Part shown: piece after piece, positions 1-7,846 of the stretch | How the letters are laid out: every line of letters starts with the position of its first letter | How positions within the stretch are numbered: position 1 is the first letter of the stretch | Assembly (NCBI GenBank): GCA_017479705.1 | Contig: JAFVCA010000038.1 | Coordinates: forward strand, 116,205 to 180,204 | Direction of reading: 5' to 3' | Origin: Bacteroidales bacterium | GTDB taxonomy: Bacteria > Bacteroidota > Bacteroidia > Bacteroidales > P3 | DNA length: 64,000 bases | The notes under the pieces: generated by a model | Told to the model about the DNA's origin: nothing | Seen by the model: the letters and a program-made list of their open reading frames with translations, nothing else | Database searches by the model: none | Program-made: the position numbers and the translations under genes

Positions 1-87
1 ACCCGCACACCGCTTTTCCACGTCGGGTTCAGCAGTGCCGATGCCGACTTGGTGCCCTTGAACTCCATCCCGCTGAATTGGTTTTAA
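1..87 (+). CDS. 3' end of a truncated protein, function unknown
   Basis: An open frame runs from the first base of the window to a TAA at 85-87 and encodes 28 residues ending in NSIPLNWF. The gene begins outside the window. An aromatic C-terminal residue is common in outer-membrane barrels, but 28 residues are too few to identify a family. The next promoter box starts only 20 bases downstream, so this gene and the following operon are probably separate transcription units. Confidence 0.5.
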   Translation, partial: TRTPLFHVGFSSADADLVPLNSIPLNWF

Positions 88-106
88 ACAATTGGAATAT
101 TTTTAG

Positions 107-114
107 TATCTTTG
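107..114 (+). promoter_or_regulatory. Bacteroidetes -7 promoter box (TATCTTTG)
   Basis: TATCTTTG matches the phylum consensus TAnnTTTG exactly and lies 63 bases before the start codon at 178. No clear TTTG-type -33 box is visible at the ideal spacing. Transcription would begin near base 121, giving a leader of about 57 nt that includes the palindrome at 136-152. Confidence 0.5.
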
Positions 115-135
115 CAAATCAAATAAAGTAACATC

Positions 136-152
136 GGCGGAGGTTCTCCGCC
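136..152. repeat. GC-rich palindrome, GGCGGAG-GTT-CTCCGCC
   Basis: A perfect 7-bp inverted repeat with a 3-nt loop sits in the leader of the gene at 178, about 26 nt before its ATG. The 15-bp core recurs exactly at 5406-5420 and (reverse orientation) at 6801-6815. Degenerate copies lie inside two genes and in the fab cluster. It is not followed by a T-run, so it is not an intrinsic terminator. Confidence 0.65.
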
Positions 153-177
153 ACAAACATCAACAAAACACAACACT

Positions 178-879
178 ATGAAGAAACAAGACTGGCTCGT
201 CATCCTTATTGTGGTCATCGTATTGGCCCCGTTCTTTATTCCCGCCACGGGATTCTTTGCCTGGTTCGAGGCCTCGACCGCGGCACACCCCTTCATCATG
301 GCCTTCTTTAAGTTCGCCATCCTTGCCACCTTTGGCGAGATGCTGGCCCTGCGCATCCGCGAGGGCGTGTACAACAAGAAGGGCTTCGGCATCGTGCCCC
401 GCATGATGGTGTGGGGATTCTTGGGCATGTGCATTGCCATGGCCATGATTATCTTCAAGAGCGGCGTGCCGGCATTCCTCGGTGCTATAGGCGGCTGCAA
501 CTGTCCTGCCGAGGTGTTTGCCGCCTCCGAACTGACCTGGGGCAAGGTGGGCGTGGCCTTTGCCGTCAGTGTGCTGATGAACACAATCTTCGCCCCCGTC
601 ATGATGACTTTCCACAAGTGCACCGACATCCATATACTGGAGAACGGCGGCACGGTGCGCGGACTGCTGCGCCCGATGAAGATGCGCGAAATCTTCCGCG
701 AGAAAATCAACTGGGACGTGCAGTGGAACGTGGTTTTCAAGAAGACCATCCCCCTTTTCTGGTTCCCGGCCCACACCATCACCTTCATCCTTCCCCCGAC
801 ATTCCAAGTGCTCTTTGCCGCCCTGCTGGGCGTAGCCCTCGGTCTCATCTTAGCTTTGGCGGGAGGTAGCAAGAAATGA
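178..879 (+). CDS. Multi-pass membrane protein, possibly Mpv17-like
   Basis: The product has 233 residues. The first hydrophobic segment is at residues 7-24, with further membrane segments near 38-55, 78-98, 120-145 and at the C-terminus. The C-terminal stretch around FWFPAHTITFILPP, with a preceding NWDVQWNV, recalls the end of eukaryote-like Mpv17/PMP22 proteins, but I regard this as a weak match. Its stop overlaps the next start (ATGA at 876-879), so it is the first gene of a three-gene operon with a porin and a PHP phosphatase. No enzymatic motif is visible. Confidence 0.75.
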   Translation: MKKQDWLVILIVVIVLAPFFIPATGFFAWFEASTAAHPFIMAFFKFAILATFGEMLALRIREGVYNKKGFGIVPRMMVWGFLGMCIAMAMIIFKSGVPAFLGAIGGCNCPAEVFAASELTWGKVGVAFAVSVLMNTIFAPVMMTFHKCTDIHILENGGTVRGLLRPMKMREIFREKINWDVQWNVVFKKTIPLFWFPAHTITFILPPTFQVLFAALLGVALGLILALAGGSKK

Positions 880-2081
880 AGAAAGCCATAGTCCTTTTCG
901 GGATGCTCGGAGTATTTGGCGTGCTCCGGGCGCAGAACAGTTTCACCTTCAACTGGCATGGTTTTGCCAACCCGCACTACTATGCCGACAGCCGCAGCGT
1001 GGTGGGCGGACGCGAGGACATGATGCTCTTCTACCCCAAGCCCATAGTGCGCGACAGCTTAGGACGCGACATCAATGACGGGTGGCAAGCCAACATGCTG
1101 GCCATCACGGCACGGCTCAATCTCACCGTCAACGGGCCCGAAATATGGGGAGCGCAGAGCCGCGCCTTTATCGAAGGGGATTTCACCGGGGCCACCAACG
1201 CAACCAATAACAACCTCCGGCTGCGGCACGCCTACATAGCCTTGGAGTGGGACAACCACAAGCTCCTTATGGGACAATACTGGTACGCCATGGTGGTCCA
1301 CGAGATTATGCCTATGACCAACCCTCTGAACATGGGTGCACCCTTCCATCCCTACGCACGGCAGCCACAGGTGCGCTACAGCTACTTCCCCACCCCCAAC
1401 TGGGAGCTGATGGCTGTTGCCCAATGGCAGTTAGACAATACGAGCCAAGGACTGTTGAACGGCACCGCGCAGAGCAGCACCCTCTTTGCCCGCCACAGCC
1501 TGTTGCCAGAGATGAATGCGCAGCTGCGCTACCGCCACGGGAACCTGCTGGTAGGTGCCGCCGCCAACCTGAAGAGCATCCAACCCGTGGTCAACACCAC
1601 TGGGACAGCCGCGCCGCAACAGCTGCACCAATCGTTCACCTACTCCCTGTTTGGCAGCTACCGATGGGGACAGGTGACGTTCAAGTGTCAGACCCTCCTG
1701 AATAACAGCCTTTACGAGGGATGCTCGTTGGGCGGATACCTGATGTACAACTTCATCGACGGCGTTCCCACATCGTTTCGCGACTGGCACTTCAACACCG
1801 TCTGGTTGGACATAGAGCGCACCCACGGACACTGGCGTCCGGGGATATTCTTTGGCTATGCTGAGAATGCCGAAAAGAATGTTGCACCACCCAGCTATGG
1901 TCCCGTGACCGTCCTGGGCCGCGGCTACGACCTTGCCTACCTGTGGCGCATACAGCCGCGCCTCACATATACCACGCTGAAAGGGCTCTCCTTCACCGGT
2001 GAGGCGGAATACACCTACGCTGGCTATGTCGAGCCCGTGGGCAACCTCCGTCTTTCATTAAGTGCCGTTTATGCATTCTAA
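876..2081 (+). CDS. Outer-membrane porin-like beta-barrel protein
   Basis: This 401-residue protein begins with a signal peptide (MKKAIVLFGMLGVFGVLRA, cleavage before QN). It continues with alternating hydrophobic and aromatic strands and ends in VYAF, a terminal phenylalanine typical of outer-membrane barrels. The motif RLRHAYIALEWDNHKLLMGQ resembles the strand pattern of Bacteroidetes porins. It starts inside the stop of the preceding gene and its 3' end overlaps the following phosphatase, indicating translational coupling. The substrate cannot be inferred. Confidence 0.8.
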   Translation: MKKAIVLFGMLGVFGVLRAQNSFTFNWHGFANPHYYADSRSVVGGREDMMLFYPKPIVRDSLGRDINDGWQANMLAITARLNLTVNGPEIWGAQSRAFIEGDFTGATNATNNNLRLRHAYIALEWDNHKLLMGQYWYAMVVHEIMPMTNPLNMGAPFHPYARQPQVRYSYFPTPNWELMAVAQWQLDNTSQGLLNGTAQSSTLFARHSLLPEMNAQLRYRHGNLLVGAAANLKSIQPVVNTTGTAAPQQLHQSFTYSLFGSYRWGQVTFKCQTLLNNSLYEGCSLGGYLMYNFIDGVPTSFRDWHFNTVWLDIERTHGHWRPGIFFGYAENAEKNVAPPSYGPVTVLGRGYDLAYLWRIQPRLTYTTLKGLSFTGEAEYTYAGYVEPVGNLRLSLSAVYAF

Positions 2082-2919
2082 CTACCACACACACTCCACC
2101 TATTGCGACGGCAAGGCCTCACCCCGGCAGATGGTGGACTTTGCCCTCGCCCATAGTTTCACCCACCTCGGATTCTCGGGCCACTCGCCCCTGCCCTACA
2201 GAAACACCTTCTCCATCCATGAGGACCGATACCTTGAGTATTGCGACACCGTCCGGGCCCTGGCACAGGAGTTTGCCGACCGCATTGACATTCGGCTTGG
2301 GCTTGAAATAGACTATGTTCCGGGCCTCTGCGAGGATTTCACGCCCCTCGTTGAGCAGGGCGGGCTGCAATACACCATCGGCAGCATACACCTCATCCCC
2401 CCGCCCGACCATGTGGAGTACCTGCGCGACCACCCTTCCGAGGCCGCAGAACACCTGTGGATGATTGACGGCCCGCACTACCAAATCTACGATGAAGGCC
2501 TACAACGCCTGTTTGGTGGCGACATACGCCGCGCTGTCCGCTGCTTTTTCGACCAGAACAACCGCATGATTGAGAGCCAACGCCCCACGATTGTGGGCCA
2601 TTTTGACAAGATTGTCATGCACAACCGCGACCGCTATTTCCACTATGACGAGCCGTGGTTCCGCGACCTTGTGTACGAAACTGTGCAACTCATCCATGAA
2701 ACTGGCTGCATCTGCGAGGTCAATACCCGCGGCATCTACAAAGGCCGCCACAACGACTACTACCCCGCACGCGACACCCTGCGCCACATGAACACCCTCG
2801 GCATCCCCGTCATTGTCAGCACCGATGCCCATGCCCCGGAGGACCTTGTCCGCACCGAAGGGGCCGAAGAGTTCCTTGCCACCATCCACTACCGCAACAT
2901 CGTCACCACCCTGCCATAA
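2071..2919 (+). CDS. PHP-domain histidinol phosphatase (HisJ/HisK type)
   Basis: The product (282 residues) is a PHP-family metal-dependent phosphoesterase of the type that dephosphorylates L-histidinol phosphate in histidine synthesis. Metal-binding signatures are visible: NYHTHSTYCDG at the N-terminus, GHSPLP near residue 40, GLEIDYVPG near 77, IGSIH near 105 and the final STDAHAPED. I chose the ATG at 2071, which puts the HxH motif at residues 5-7; a GTG at 2062 in the same frame would add three residues. The start overlaps the porin gene by 11 bases. No other his genes are in the window, so another phosphomonoester substrate is possible. Confidence 0.85.
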   Translation: MHSNYHTHSTYCDGKASPRQMVDFALAHSFTHLGFSGHSPLPYRNTFSIHEDRYLEYCDTVRALAQEFADRIDIRLGLEIDYVPGLCEDFTPLVEQGGLQYTIGSIHLIPPPDHVEYLRDHPSEAAEHLWMIDGPHYQIYDEGLQRLFGGDIRRAVRCFFDQNNRMIESQRPTIVGHFDKIVMHNRDRYFHYDEPWFRDLVYETVQLIHETGCICEVNTRGIYKGRHNDYYPARDTLRHMNTLGIPVIVSTDAHAPEDLVRTEGAEEFLATIHYRNIVTTLP

Positions 2920-2985
2920 GGGTTCATCCCCGGGGTCCAATCTCATGCCCCGAAGGGATATGGAGCCGACGCGGTTGCCGTGGAA

Positions 2986-3029
2986 AAGAAACAGCATGCC
3001 CGAAAGGAGATTCGAGCATGCTGTTTCTT
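2986..3029. terminator. Bidirectional terminator hairpin
   Basis: A perfect 14-bp inverted repeat (AAGAAACAGCATGC paired with GCATGCTGTTTCTT) has a 16-nt loop. It lies between the convergent phosphatase gene and the minus-strand lipoprotein gene. The stem carries T-rich and A-rich arms that could serve in both directions. Confidence 0.7.
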
Positions 3030-3078
3030 GTCTTGCAGCAGATGACGCGGATATAAGCCGCAACCTGCCATCGGCTGA

Positions 3079-3825
3079 TTAGCGTTGCTTTTCCAACTGG
3101 GCAATGAGGGATTCGCGGCTGAAGTCCTCTTCGTGTTTCCAGTATTTGATATCGTAGAGGTCCATACCCTTGGGGGTCAACTCATACCAGAATTGCTCGC
3201 CCGTGGAGAACTGGAGGATTTGGCTCGGCATTTCGAAGGAATAGAAGAAATGGAACGAAGCAGTGTCGGCAACGCCTTTGTCGTTGGTGCGCACCAAAAG
3301 GGTGTCCACAAACTGGTAGGTCAGCTTCTTCTGGGGGTCGAGATAGGTGCCGGATAGGGCTTCCAGCTTGCGCTGAAGCAGGAGTTGCTCGTATGCGGCC
3401 ATGGGGCTGAGGTTGCCGGGGTCATAGAGCCAAAGGGTGTCGGATTCCGGGTCATTGGGTCTGTGGCAGACGATGATAGTCTGGTCACCCAACTGCTCCA
3501 TGACGGCAGTGTCTCCCTCCACACCTACAGCAGTCCATTCCTCAAGGGGGAAGGGTTGGATGATGAAGGTGTCCGCAGACACTTGGAGGAGGGCAAAGGC
3601 AGCGCCGCCCTCGTGCAGCGTGCCGCCGCGGAAGATGTAGAGGTCGGGGTTGTTGGTGACAGTGTCGGAGTGGCCGACGAAGTACTCATAGCCGTCGAAC
3701 CAGCAGGTGCCGTCGAAATGGAAGGTTGTGTCGGGTTCGGGAGCGTTGTTGCAAGCGGTGAACAACAGCATCAGACCGAAGGAGAGGGCGGCAAAGAGCC
3801 GCAAAGGTTTAAAGGACTTTTTCAT
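3079..3825 (-). CDS. Lipoprotein of unknown function
   Basis: The 248-residue product has a charged N-terminus, a hydrophobic stretch and a lipobox-like LLFTAC, so the cysteine near residue 25 is probably lipidated. The mature part starts with a negatively charged linker (NNAPEPDT) and is rich in beta-strand-forming residues, with no motif I can assign. The stop overlaps no other gene, and the upstream region holds an octamer array rather than a clear promoter. It may follow the YD-repeat lipoprotein gene as a minus-strand unit. Confidence 0.75.
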   Translation of the reverse strand: MKKSFKPLRLFAALSFGLMLLFTACNNAPEPDTTFHFDGTCWFDGYEYFVGHSDTVTNNPDLYIFRGGTLHEGGAAFALLQVSADTFIIQPFPLEEWTAVGVEGDTAVMEQLGDQTIIVCHRPNDPESDTLWLYDPGNLSPMAAYEQLLLQRKLEALSGTYLDPQKKLTYQFVDTLLVRTNDKGVADTASFHFFYSFEMPSQILQFSTGEQFWYELTPKGMDLYDIKYWKHEEDFSRESLIAQLEKQR

Positions 3826-3835
3826 TTTGGAATAT

Positions 3836-3907
3836 GTGAATGCTTGAATGTGTTAATGCGTGAATGCTTGAATGTGTTAATGTGTTAATGCGTGAATGTG
3901 TGAGTCG
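3836..3907. repeat. Intergenic array of nine 8-bp units
   Basis: Nine consecutive octamers can be read in one phase (gtgaatgc, ttgaatgt, gttaatgc, and so on), with AAT at the same place in the first eight and gtgagtcg as the last. The 72-bp array lies in the gap between two minus-strand lipoprotein genes. An array of the same length, also ending in gtgagtc, is at 7766-7837. Confidence 0.8.
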
Positions 3908-3925
3908 TGTTTCAATTTTCACTTT

Positions 3926-4867
3926 TCAATTTTCAATTGGAAGGTCATAGTATTGGAATGTGCGTATGTCGATGCGCGTGGGAGTTGAGAGGCTGGCGGT
4001 GGTGCAGCGGACCCAATTGTCGTGGTCGTCGTATTCATAGTAAGCCCGGATGGGGTCGTGGCTGTCGGTATCCGCGTTGCCTACCACCTGCTCCACTGTG
4101 CGTCCCAGGCTGTCGACACGGGTTGGCGGGGGCAGAGAGGCGTACCAGTTTGTAACCCCATCACGGTCCGTGGAGGAGGCGAGTCTCCCCGTGCTGTCGT
4201 ACTGGAAACGCTCAAAGGAGGCATCTGGCCAGGTGCGACGCACAAGGTGGCCGGCGGCATCGTAATCATAGCTGAAACGCGAGCCGTCGGGATAGATGAA
4301 TCGGGAGAGGCGACCATGGCGGTCGTAGTGGAGACGGAACGTGTGGTGCTTGCCGTCGGGACCCGTGATGCGGGCCTTGCAACGGCGGCCGTGCCAGGAA
4401 TAGCTATAGGTGGTGAGGGTGTGGAGCGGGCCAAGGGTGTCCAACACTTCTATATTACCAGCGGAGGTTCTCTGCACGTCCACGGTGTCCTGCCAGCACT
4501 GCTCACGGATGCGGCGGCCAAGGCTGTCGTAGTCGAAATGCAGATGCCGTTGGGTCTCGCGGTCGCGGTAGTAAAAGTCCACACACTTTCCCTCGGCGTC
4601 GAAGCCCACCACCGTCTGCGAGACGATGCCGTCGGAGTATTCGTGCAGGGTGCGTTGAGTGAATAGTGCCACCGGGCCTTGGAACTGGTCAGCGTAGGTG
4701 GTGTAGCGGTTAAAATCGTCCGGAAGGTTGGGCACGTAGGGAAATGGCACATCCCCACTGCTGCATGCTGAAGAAAGCATGGACACAGCAGAGATGGTAA
4801 TAAGTGCACGGAGGACCGAGAGCCTCCCCTTCTGGCAGGATGATATGAACCGTCGCGGGACAGCCAT
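3926..4867 (-). CDS. Small YD-repeat (RHS-like) lipoprotein
   Basis: The product has 313 residues. After a basic N-terminus and hydrophobic segment comes MLSSAC, a plausible lipidation site near residue 34. From about residue 105 on it carries YD-repeat motifs: YDSLGRRIREQ, YDRHGRLSRFIYPDG, YDYDAAGHLVRRTWPDA and YDSTGRLASSTDRDG. It lacks the large RHS shell and any C-terminal toxin, so it is a stand-alone surface lipoprotein, not an RHS toxin. A near-copy of the GC-rich palindrome (4461-4475, one mismatch) is within the coding sequence. It begins 5 bases after the upstream gene ends, suggesting co-transcription. Confidence 0.75.
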   Translation of the reverse strand: MAVPRRFISSCQKGRLSVLRALITISAVSMLSSACSSGDVPFPYVPNLPDDFNRYTTYADQFQGPVALFTQRTLHEYSDGIVSQTVVGFDAEGKCVDFYYRDRETQRHLHFDYDSLGRRIREQCWQDTVDVQRTSAGNIEVLDTLGPLHTLTTYSYSWHGRRCKARITGPDGKHHTFRLHYDRHGRLSRFIYPDGSRFSYDYDAAGHLVRRTWPDASFERFQYDSTGRLASSTDRDGVTNWYASLPPPTRVDSLGRTVEQVVGNADTDSHDPIRAYYEYDDHDNWVRCTTASLSTPTRIDIRTFQYYDLPIEN

Positions 4868-4872
4868 GCACG

Positions 4873-5370
4873 CTACTCGGTTAGTGCCTTGGCCACGATG
4901 GCAGCCAGTTTGCCTTCGGATTGTGCCTTGATAAGTTTTTCGGTCAAGGAACTCTTGCCCACGGACTCCTTGTAGGACTCATAGTAGCGCAGCATCTCCT
5001 CGACGGCGACGTTGGCACAGACGAGAGGCTCCGTGTCCTTGTACTGAAGGGCTTGGCGGGTCCAGGCGGCAAGGTAGGCCATAAGAAGTTCGGGTTTCTT
5101 GACGTCGGTGAGGTCGGCGCTGACAGGGATGCTCACCTCGGGCGAGCCGGAAAGCCAGCGGACAAGGAACGAGGTACACTCCTCATGCTTGGGATGGTTG
5201 AAGGCAGGGTCGGAAGTGAGGAGGTAGTTGCAGCAGTTGAGGATGTCGGTTTCATACTTGGCATAATCCGACGGCCACATCTTTTCCGGCAGGATGGGGA
5301 GTGAGAACTGCTGGGCAAAGAGCCACTGCGAAGCGAGGAGGGCTACTGCAAGGAAGAGGATTTTTTTCAT
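4873..5370 (-). CDS. Secreted protein of unknown function
   Basis: This 165-residue protein has a clear signal peptide (MKKILFLAVALLASQWLFA, cut before QQ). The mature part looks alpha-helical and contains a conserved-looking patch WPSDYAKYETDILNCCNYLL plus a second helical region ending EGKLAAIVAKALTE. There are no catalytic motifs. It is probably the first gene of a minus-strand pair with the YD-repeat lipoprotein. A -7 box is 22-29 bases upstream of the start. Confidence 0.75.
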   Translation of the reverse strand: MKKILFLAVALLASQWLFAQQFSLPILPEKMWPSDYAKYETDILNCCNYLLTSDPAFNHPKHEECTSFLVRWLSGSPEVSIPVSADLTDVKKPELLMAYLAAWTRQALQYKDTEPLVCANVAVEEMLRYYESYKESVGKSSLTEKLIKAQSEGKLAAIVAKALTE

Positions 5371-5391
5371 GATTGCTATAAGTTTAGTTTA

Positions 5392-5399
5392 CAAATATA
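5392..5399 (-). promoter_or_regulatory. Bacteroidetes -7 promoter box (TATATTTG)
   Basis: Read on the minus strand the sequence is TATATTTG, an exact TAnnTTTG box, 22 bases before the start of the secreted-protein gene ending at 5370. The palindrome at 5406-5420 falls between this box and the expected -33 position, so a protein bound there could block initiation. Confidence 0.5.
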
Positions 5400-5405
5400 T
5401 TACCG

Positions 5406-5420
5406 GCGGAGGTTCTCCGC
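5406..5420. repeat. GC-rich palindrome, GCGGAG-GTT-CTCCGC
   Basis: An exact 15-bp copy of the core found at 137-151. It lies in the 56-bp gap between sdaA and the secreted-protein gene, within the promoter spacer of the latter. Confidence 0.65.
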
Positions 5421-5426
5421 ATGTTA

Positions 5427-6617
5427 TTATTCATCGATAGCGAGACCGCCGAGGGCGGTTTCCTTGTAAAGGCTTGGGAGGTCGTGGCCGGTGCGGCGCA
5501 TGGTGCGGACCACCTTGTCGAAGGAGATGATGTGCTTGCCGTCGCTCATCATGGCGTAGATGTTGATGTCGAGAGCACGGAGGGCAGCCATGGCATTGCG
5601 CTCGATGCAGGGAATCTGAACAAGACCGCAGAGGGGGTCGCAGGTGAGGCCAAGATTGTGTTCCATGGCCATCTCGGCGGCATACTCTATCTGCTGGGGG
5701 CTGCCCCCAAAGAGCTGGTTTGCGGCAACGGCTGCCATGACACAAGCACTCCCCACCTCGCCCTGGCAGCCCACTTCGGCACCGGAGAGAGAGGCATTGT
5801 GCTTGATGACGTTGGCAAAAAGGGCGGCAGTGGCCATGGCGCGGAGTATCTCAGTATCTGAAAAACTGTGAGCCTGCTGCAAATGATACAGCACCGCCGG
5901 GAGAACACCCGAAGAGCCGCAGGTAGGAGCGGTAACGATATAGCCACCCACAGCGTTGCGCTCGGCAGTTGCAAGGGCATAGGCAATGACGAGGGCGCGG
6001 CTTTGGAGCGACGGCTTGTAGGAGGAGGCGCGGACATAGTACTGGCGGGCTTTGCTGCGCAGGTGGAGACCGCCGGGGATGACCCCTTCGGCCTGCAGAC
6101 CTTGGCGGATGGTTTGCTGCATGGTGTTCCACATTTCTTGCAGGTAGTCCCAAATGGCAGGGCCTTCACACTGCTCTACATACTCCCAGTAGGTAAGACC
6201 TTCGCGCTCGATGTAGGGAAGGATTTCGGAAAGGGTGGACATGGAGTAGACGTGCTCTTCGGTGACGGCGGTCGTCTCGTTGGCGAGGGCTCCGCCTCCG
6301 ACGCTATAGATAGTCCACTGGTCCGTGGTTCGACCTTCGGAATCAAGAGCCTCGAAGAGCATGCCGTTGGTGTGGAACGGCAGCACCACGTCGGGCTTCC
6401 AAACAATCTCTATAGGGACAGGCGCAGCACCGTCCTGAAGAGCCTTGTCGGTGCGGTGGCCGCGGCCTGTGGCTGCAAGGCTGCCGTAGAGGGTTACACG
6501 GATGGTGTGAGCCTCAGGGTGGTCGGCCTTGAACTGAAGGGCCGCAGCATGGGGCGCCATGGTGTGACTGCTGGAGGGACCGTAGCCTTTGCGATAGATT
6601 TTCTTGATTGTCTCCAT
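5427..6617 (-). CDS. sdaA: L-serine ammonia-lyase, iron-sulfur type
   Basis: The enzyme deaminates L-serine to pyruvate using a [4Fe-4S] cluster. The 396-residue single-chain form has the beta-domain signature GPSSSHTMAPHAAAL near residues 13-27 and the alpha-domain cluster cysteines in TAPTCGSSGVLP and TCDPLCGLVQIPC. The region IKHNASLSGAEVGCQGEVG is also characteristic. The start ATG gives METIKKIYRKGYGPSSSHT, as in homologues. The gene is monocistronic, with its own promoter at 6707-6714. Degenerate octamer units occupy its leader. Confidence 0.95.
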   Translation of the reverse strand: METIKKIYRKGYGPSSSHTMAPHAAALQFKADHPEAHTIRVTLYGSLAATGRGHRTDKALQDGAAPVPIEIVWKPDVVLPFHTNGMLFEALDSEGRTTDQWTIYSVGGGALANETTAVTEEHVYSMSTLSEILPYIEREGLTYWEYVEQCEGPAIWDYLQEMWNTMQQTIRQGLQAEGVIPGGLHLRSKARQYYVRASSYKPSLQSRALVIAYALATAERNAVGGYIVTAPTCGSSGVLPAVLYHLQQAHSFSDTEILRAMATAALFANVIKHNASLSGAEVGCQGEVGSACVMAAVAANQLFGGSPQQIEYAAEMAMEHNLGLTCDPLCGLVQIPCIERNAMAALRALDINIYAMMSDGKHIISFDKVVRTMRRTGHDLPSLYKETALGGLAIDE

Positions 6618-6706
6618 GTTTCTTCCAAGTTGTGAATGTGTAAACGTGCGATCAATAAGAAATTAAAATCTGATTCCCACATTCAAACATTCAGACTTTG
6701 TGGATG

Positions 6707-6714
6707 CAAAAATA
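6707..6714 (-). promoter_or_regulatory. -7 promoter box for sdaA (TATTTTTG)
   Basis: The minus strand reads TATTTTTG, matching TAnnTTTG, about 90 bases before the sdaA start. It is back to back with the plus-strand box at 6746-6753, so this short region drives divergent transcription. Confidence 0.5.
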
Positions 6715-6745
6715 CGATTATTTTTCGACATTGAGATTTTTTTTG

Positions 6746-6753
6746 TACTTTTG
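6746..6753 (+). promoter_or_regulatory. -7 promoter box for thiamin pyrophosphokinase (TACTTTTG)
   Basis: TACTTTTG matches TAnnTTTG and lies 80 bases before the ATG at 6834. The leader this predicts carries the palindrome at 6801-6815. I see no TPP riboswitch signature in the leader. Confidence 0.5.
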
Positions 6754-6800
6754 CGGCATATTAAATGTCCATGTGACGCTGGTATCAATCTGTAATTCAT

Positions 6801-6815
6801 GCGGAGAACCTCCGC
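6801..6815. repeat. GC-rich palindrome, GCGGAG-AAC-CTCCGC
   Basis: The exact reverse complement of the copy at 5406-5420, placed in the leader 19 bases before the thiamin pyrophosphokinase start. Confidence 0.65.
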
Positions 6816-6833
6816 CCGTAATATATAAGGAAT

Positions 6834-7526
6834 ATGAATATCACTATAGTGGCTAACGGTTTGTTCCCTTCGGGGGAATGGGTTGACGGCTTGTTGCAGC
6901 AGTCGGACAGGATTGTTTGCTGCGACGGGGCTTTGGAAAAATACATTGAATGGCGGAGGGGGAGAACCACCGCCAGTGACAAGCAAACGGGTGTGACGGT
7001 TGTGGGTGACGGGGACTCGTTGCGCAAGGGCGTTTTAGAACAGGCCGCTGCACTGGGTGTTATGGTGAACAGAGTAGTGGTGTCGGAACAGGACGACAAT
7101 GACTTGACAAAGGCTACACGCTATGCGCTGAATGAATGCTGCGGAGAGCCGCCGACGGTGTCAAGGGTGGACTATATCGGTGCGACGGGGCTGAGAGAGG
7201 ACCACACGGTGGGCAACATCAGCCTTTTGGCATGGTATATGGAGCAGTACCCCGATGTGCAATTCCGCATGTTGTCGGACTGCGGCATTTTTGTGCCAAT
7301 GAGCGGCCATGCCGTTTTCAACACCCATAAGGGGCAACAGGTTTCCCTTTTTTCGCTGACGCCGAGCATCCCGGTGACGACAACGGGACTGCGCTGGCCC
7401 ATCAAGGAACGCTGCTTGGATTGGTGGTGGGAGGGCACGCTGAATGAGGCCCTCGGCGGGCAGGTGGAGGTATGGGGAGGAAAAATGGTGGTCTACCTGC
7501 TGACAGGCGAGCCGCCCATAGCTTGA
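6834..7526 (+). CDS. Thiamin pyrophosphokinase
   Basis: The 230-residue enzyme transfers pyrophosphate from ATP to thiamin to make the cofactor TPP. Family motifs are present: IVANGLFP at the start, RIVCCDGAL near residue 27, VVGDGDSL near 61, SEQDDNDLTKA near 83 and YIGATGLREDHTVGN near 116-130. A stretch at 6952-6974 that encodes WRRGRTTAS is a degenerate copy of the local palindrome and lies in the loop between the first two motifs. The 3' end overlaps the convergent TSCPD gene by 34 bases. It looks like a single-gene unit. Confidence 0.9.
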   Translation: MNITIVANGLFPSGEWVDGLLQQSDRIVCCDGALEKYIEWRRGRTTASDKQTGVTVVGDGDSLRKGVLEQAAALGVMVNRVVVSEQDDNDLTKATRYALNECCGEPPTVSRVDYIGATGLREDHTVGNISLLAWYMEQYPDVQFRMLSDCGIFVPMSGHAVFNTHKGQQVSLFSLTPSIPVTTTGLRWPIKERCLDWWWEGTLNEALGGQVEVWGGKMVVYLLTGEPPIA

Positions 7527-7756
7527 CGGATGGCCTGGCAGAGCTGGTCGGGACAGGAGGTGTCCTTCCAACCACAACGGATGCCCTCAAGCCGTTCGAG
7601 CACTTGGTCTACATCCATGCCCTCAACAAGGCGGGAGACACCCTGAAGGTTGCCGTGACAGCCACCGTAGAAAGTGACATTATGGAGTTTGCCGTCGGTG
7701 ATTTCAAAGTCTATCTGCTGGCTGCAGGTCTGTGATGTTTGGTAGGAATATTGCAT
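7493..7756 (-). CDS. TSCPD domain protein (TIGR03905-like)
   Basis: The 87-residue product has the TSCPD motif that gives the domain its name (GWKDTSCPDQLCQAIR, near residues 62-77) and an N-terminal CSQQIDFEI segment, matching the small stand-alone TSCPD proteins. The same domain occurs at the end of some ribonucleotide reductases, where it may bind metal. The cysteines at about 11, 34, 61, 68 and 73 could serve that purpose. Its function is unknown. It overlaps the convergent thiamin pyrophosphokinase gene tail to tail. Confidence 0.85.
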   Translation of the reverse strand: MQYSYQTSQTCSQQIDFEITDGKLHNVTFYGGCHGNLQGVSRLVEGMDVDQVLERLEGIRCGWKDTSCPDQLCQAIRQAMGGSPVSR

Positions 7757-7765
7757 TGTGATTGT

Positions 7766-7837
7766 GTGAATGTGTGAATGTGTGAATGTGTGAATGTGTG
7801 AATGCTTGAATGTGTGAATGCTTGAATGTGTGAGTCT
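7766..7837. repeat. Intergenic array of nine 8-bp units
   Basis: Four perfect gtgaatgt units are followed by alternating gtgaatgc and ttgaatgt and a terminal gtgagtct. The array is exactly nine octamers (72 bp), the same length and same ending as the array at 3836-3907. It separates radA from the TSCPD gene. Confidence 0.85.
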
Positions 7838-7846
7838 TATTTTTAA

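Noticed and set aside
3926-4867. RHS-type polymorphic toxin
   Set aside because: No shell-size repeat region, no C-terminal toxin domain and no adjacent immunity gene.
6760-6833. TPP riboswitch in front of the thiamin pyrophosphokinase gene
   Set aside because: The leader lacks the conserved CTGAGA element and is too short apart from the palindrome.
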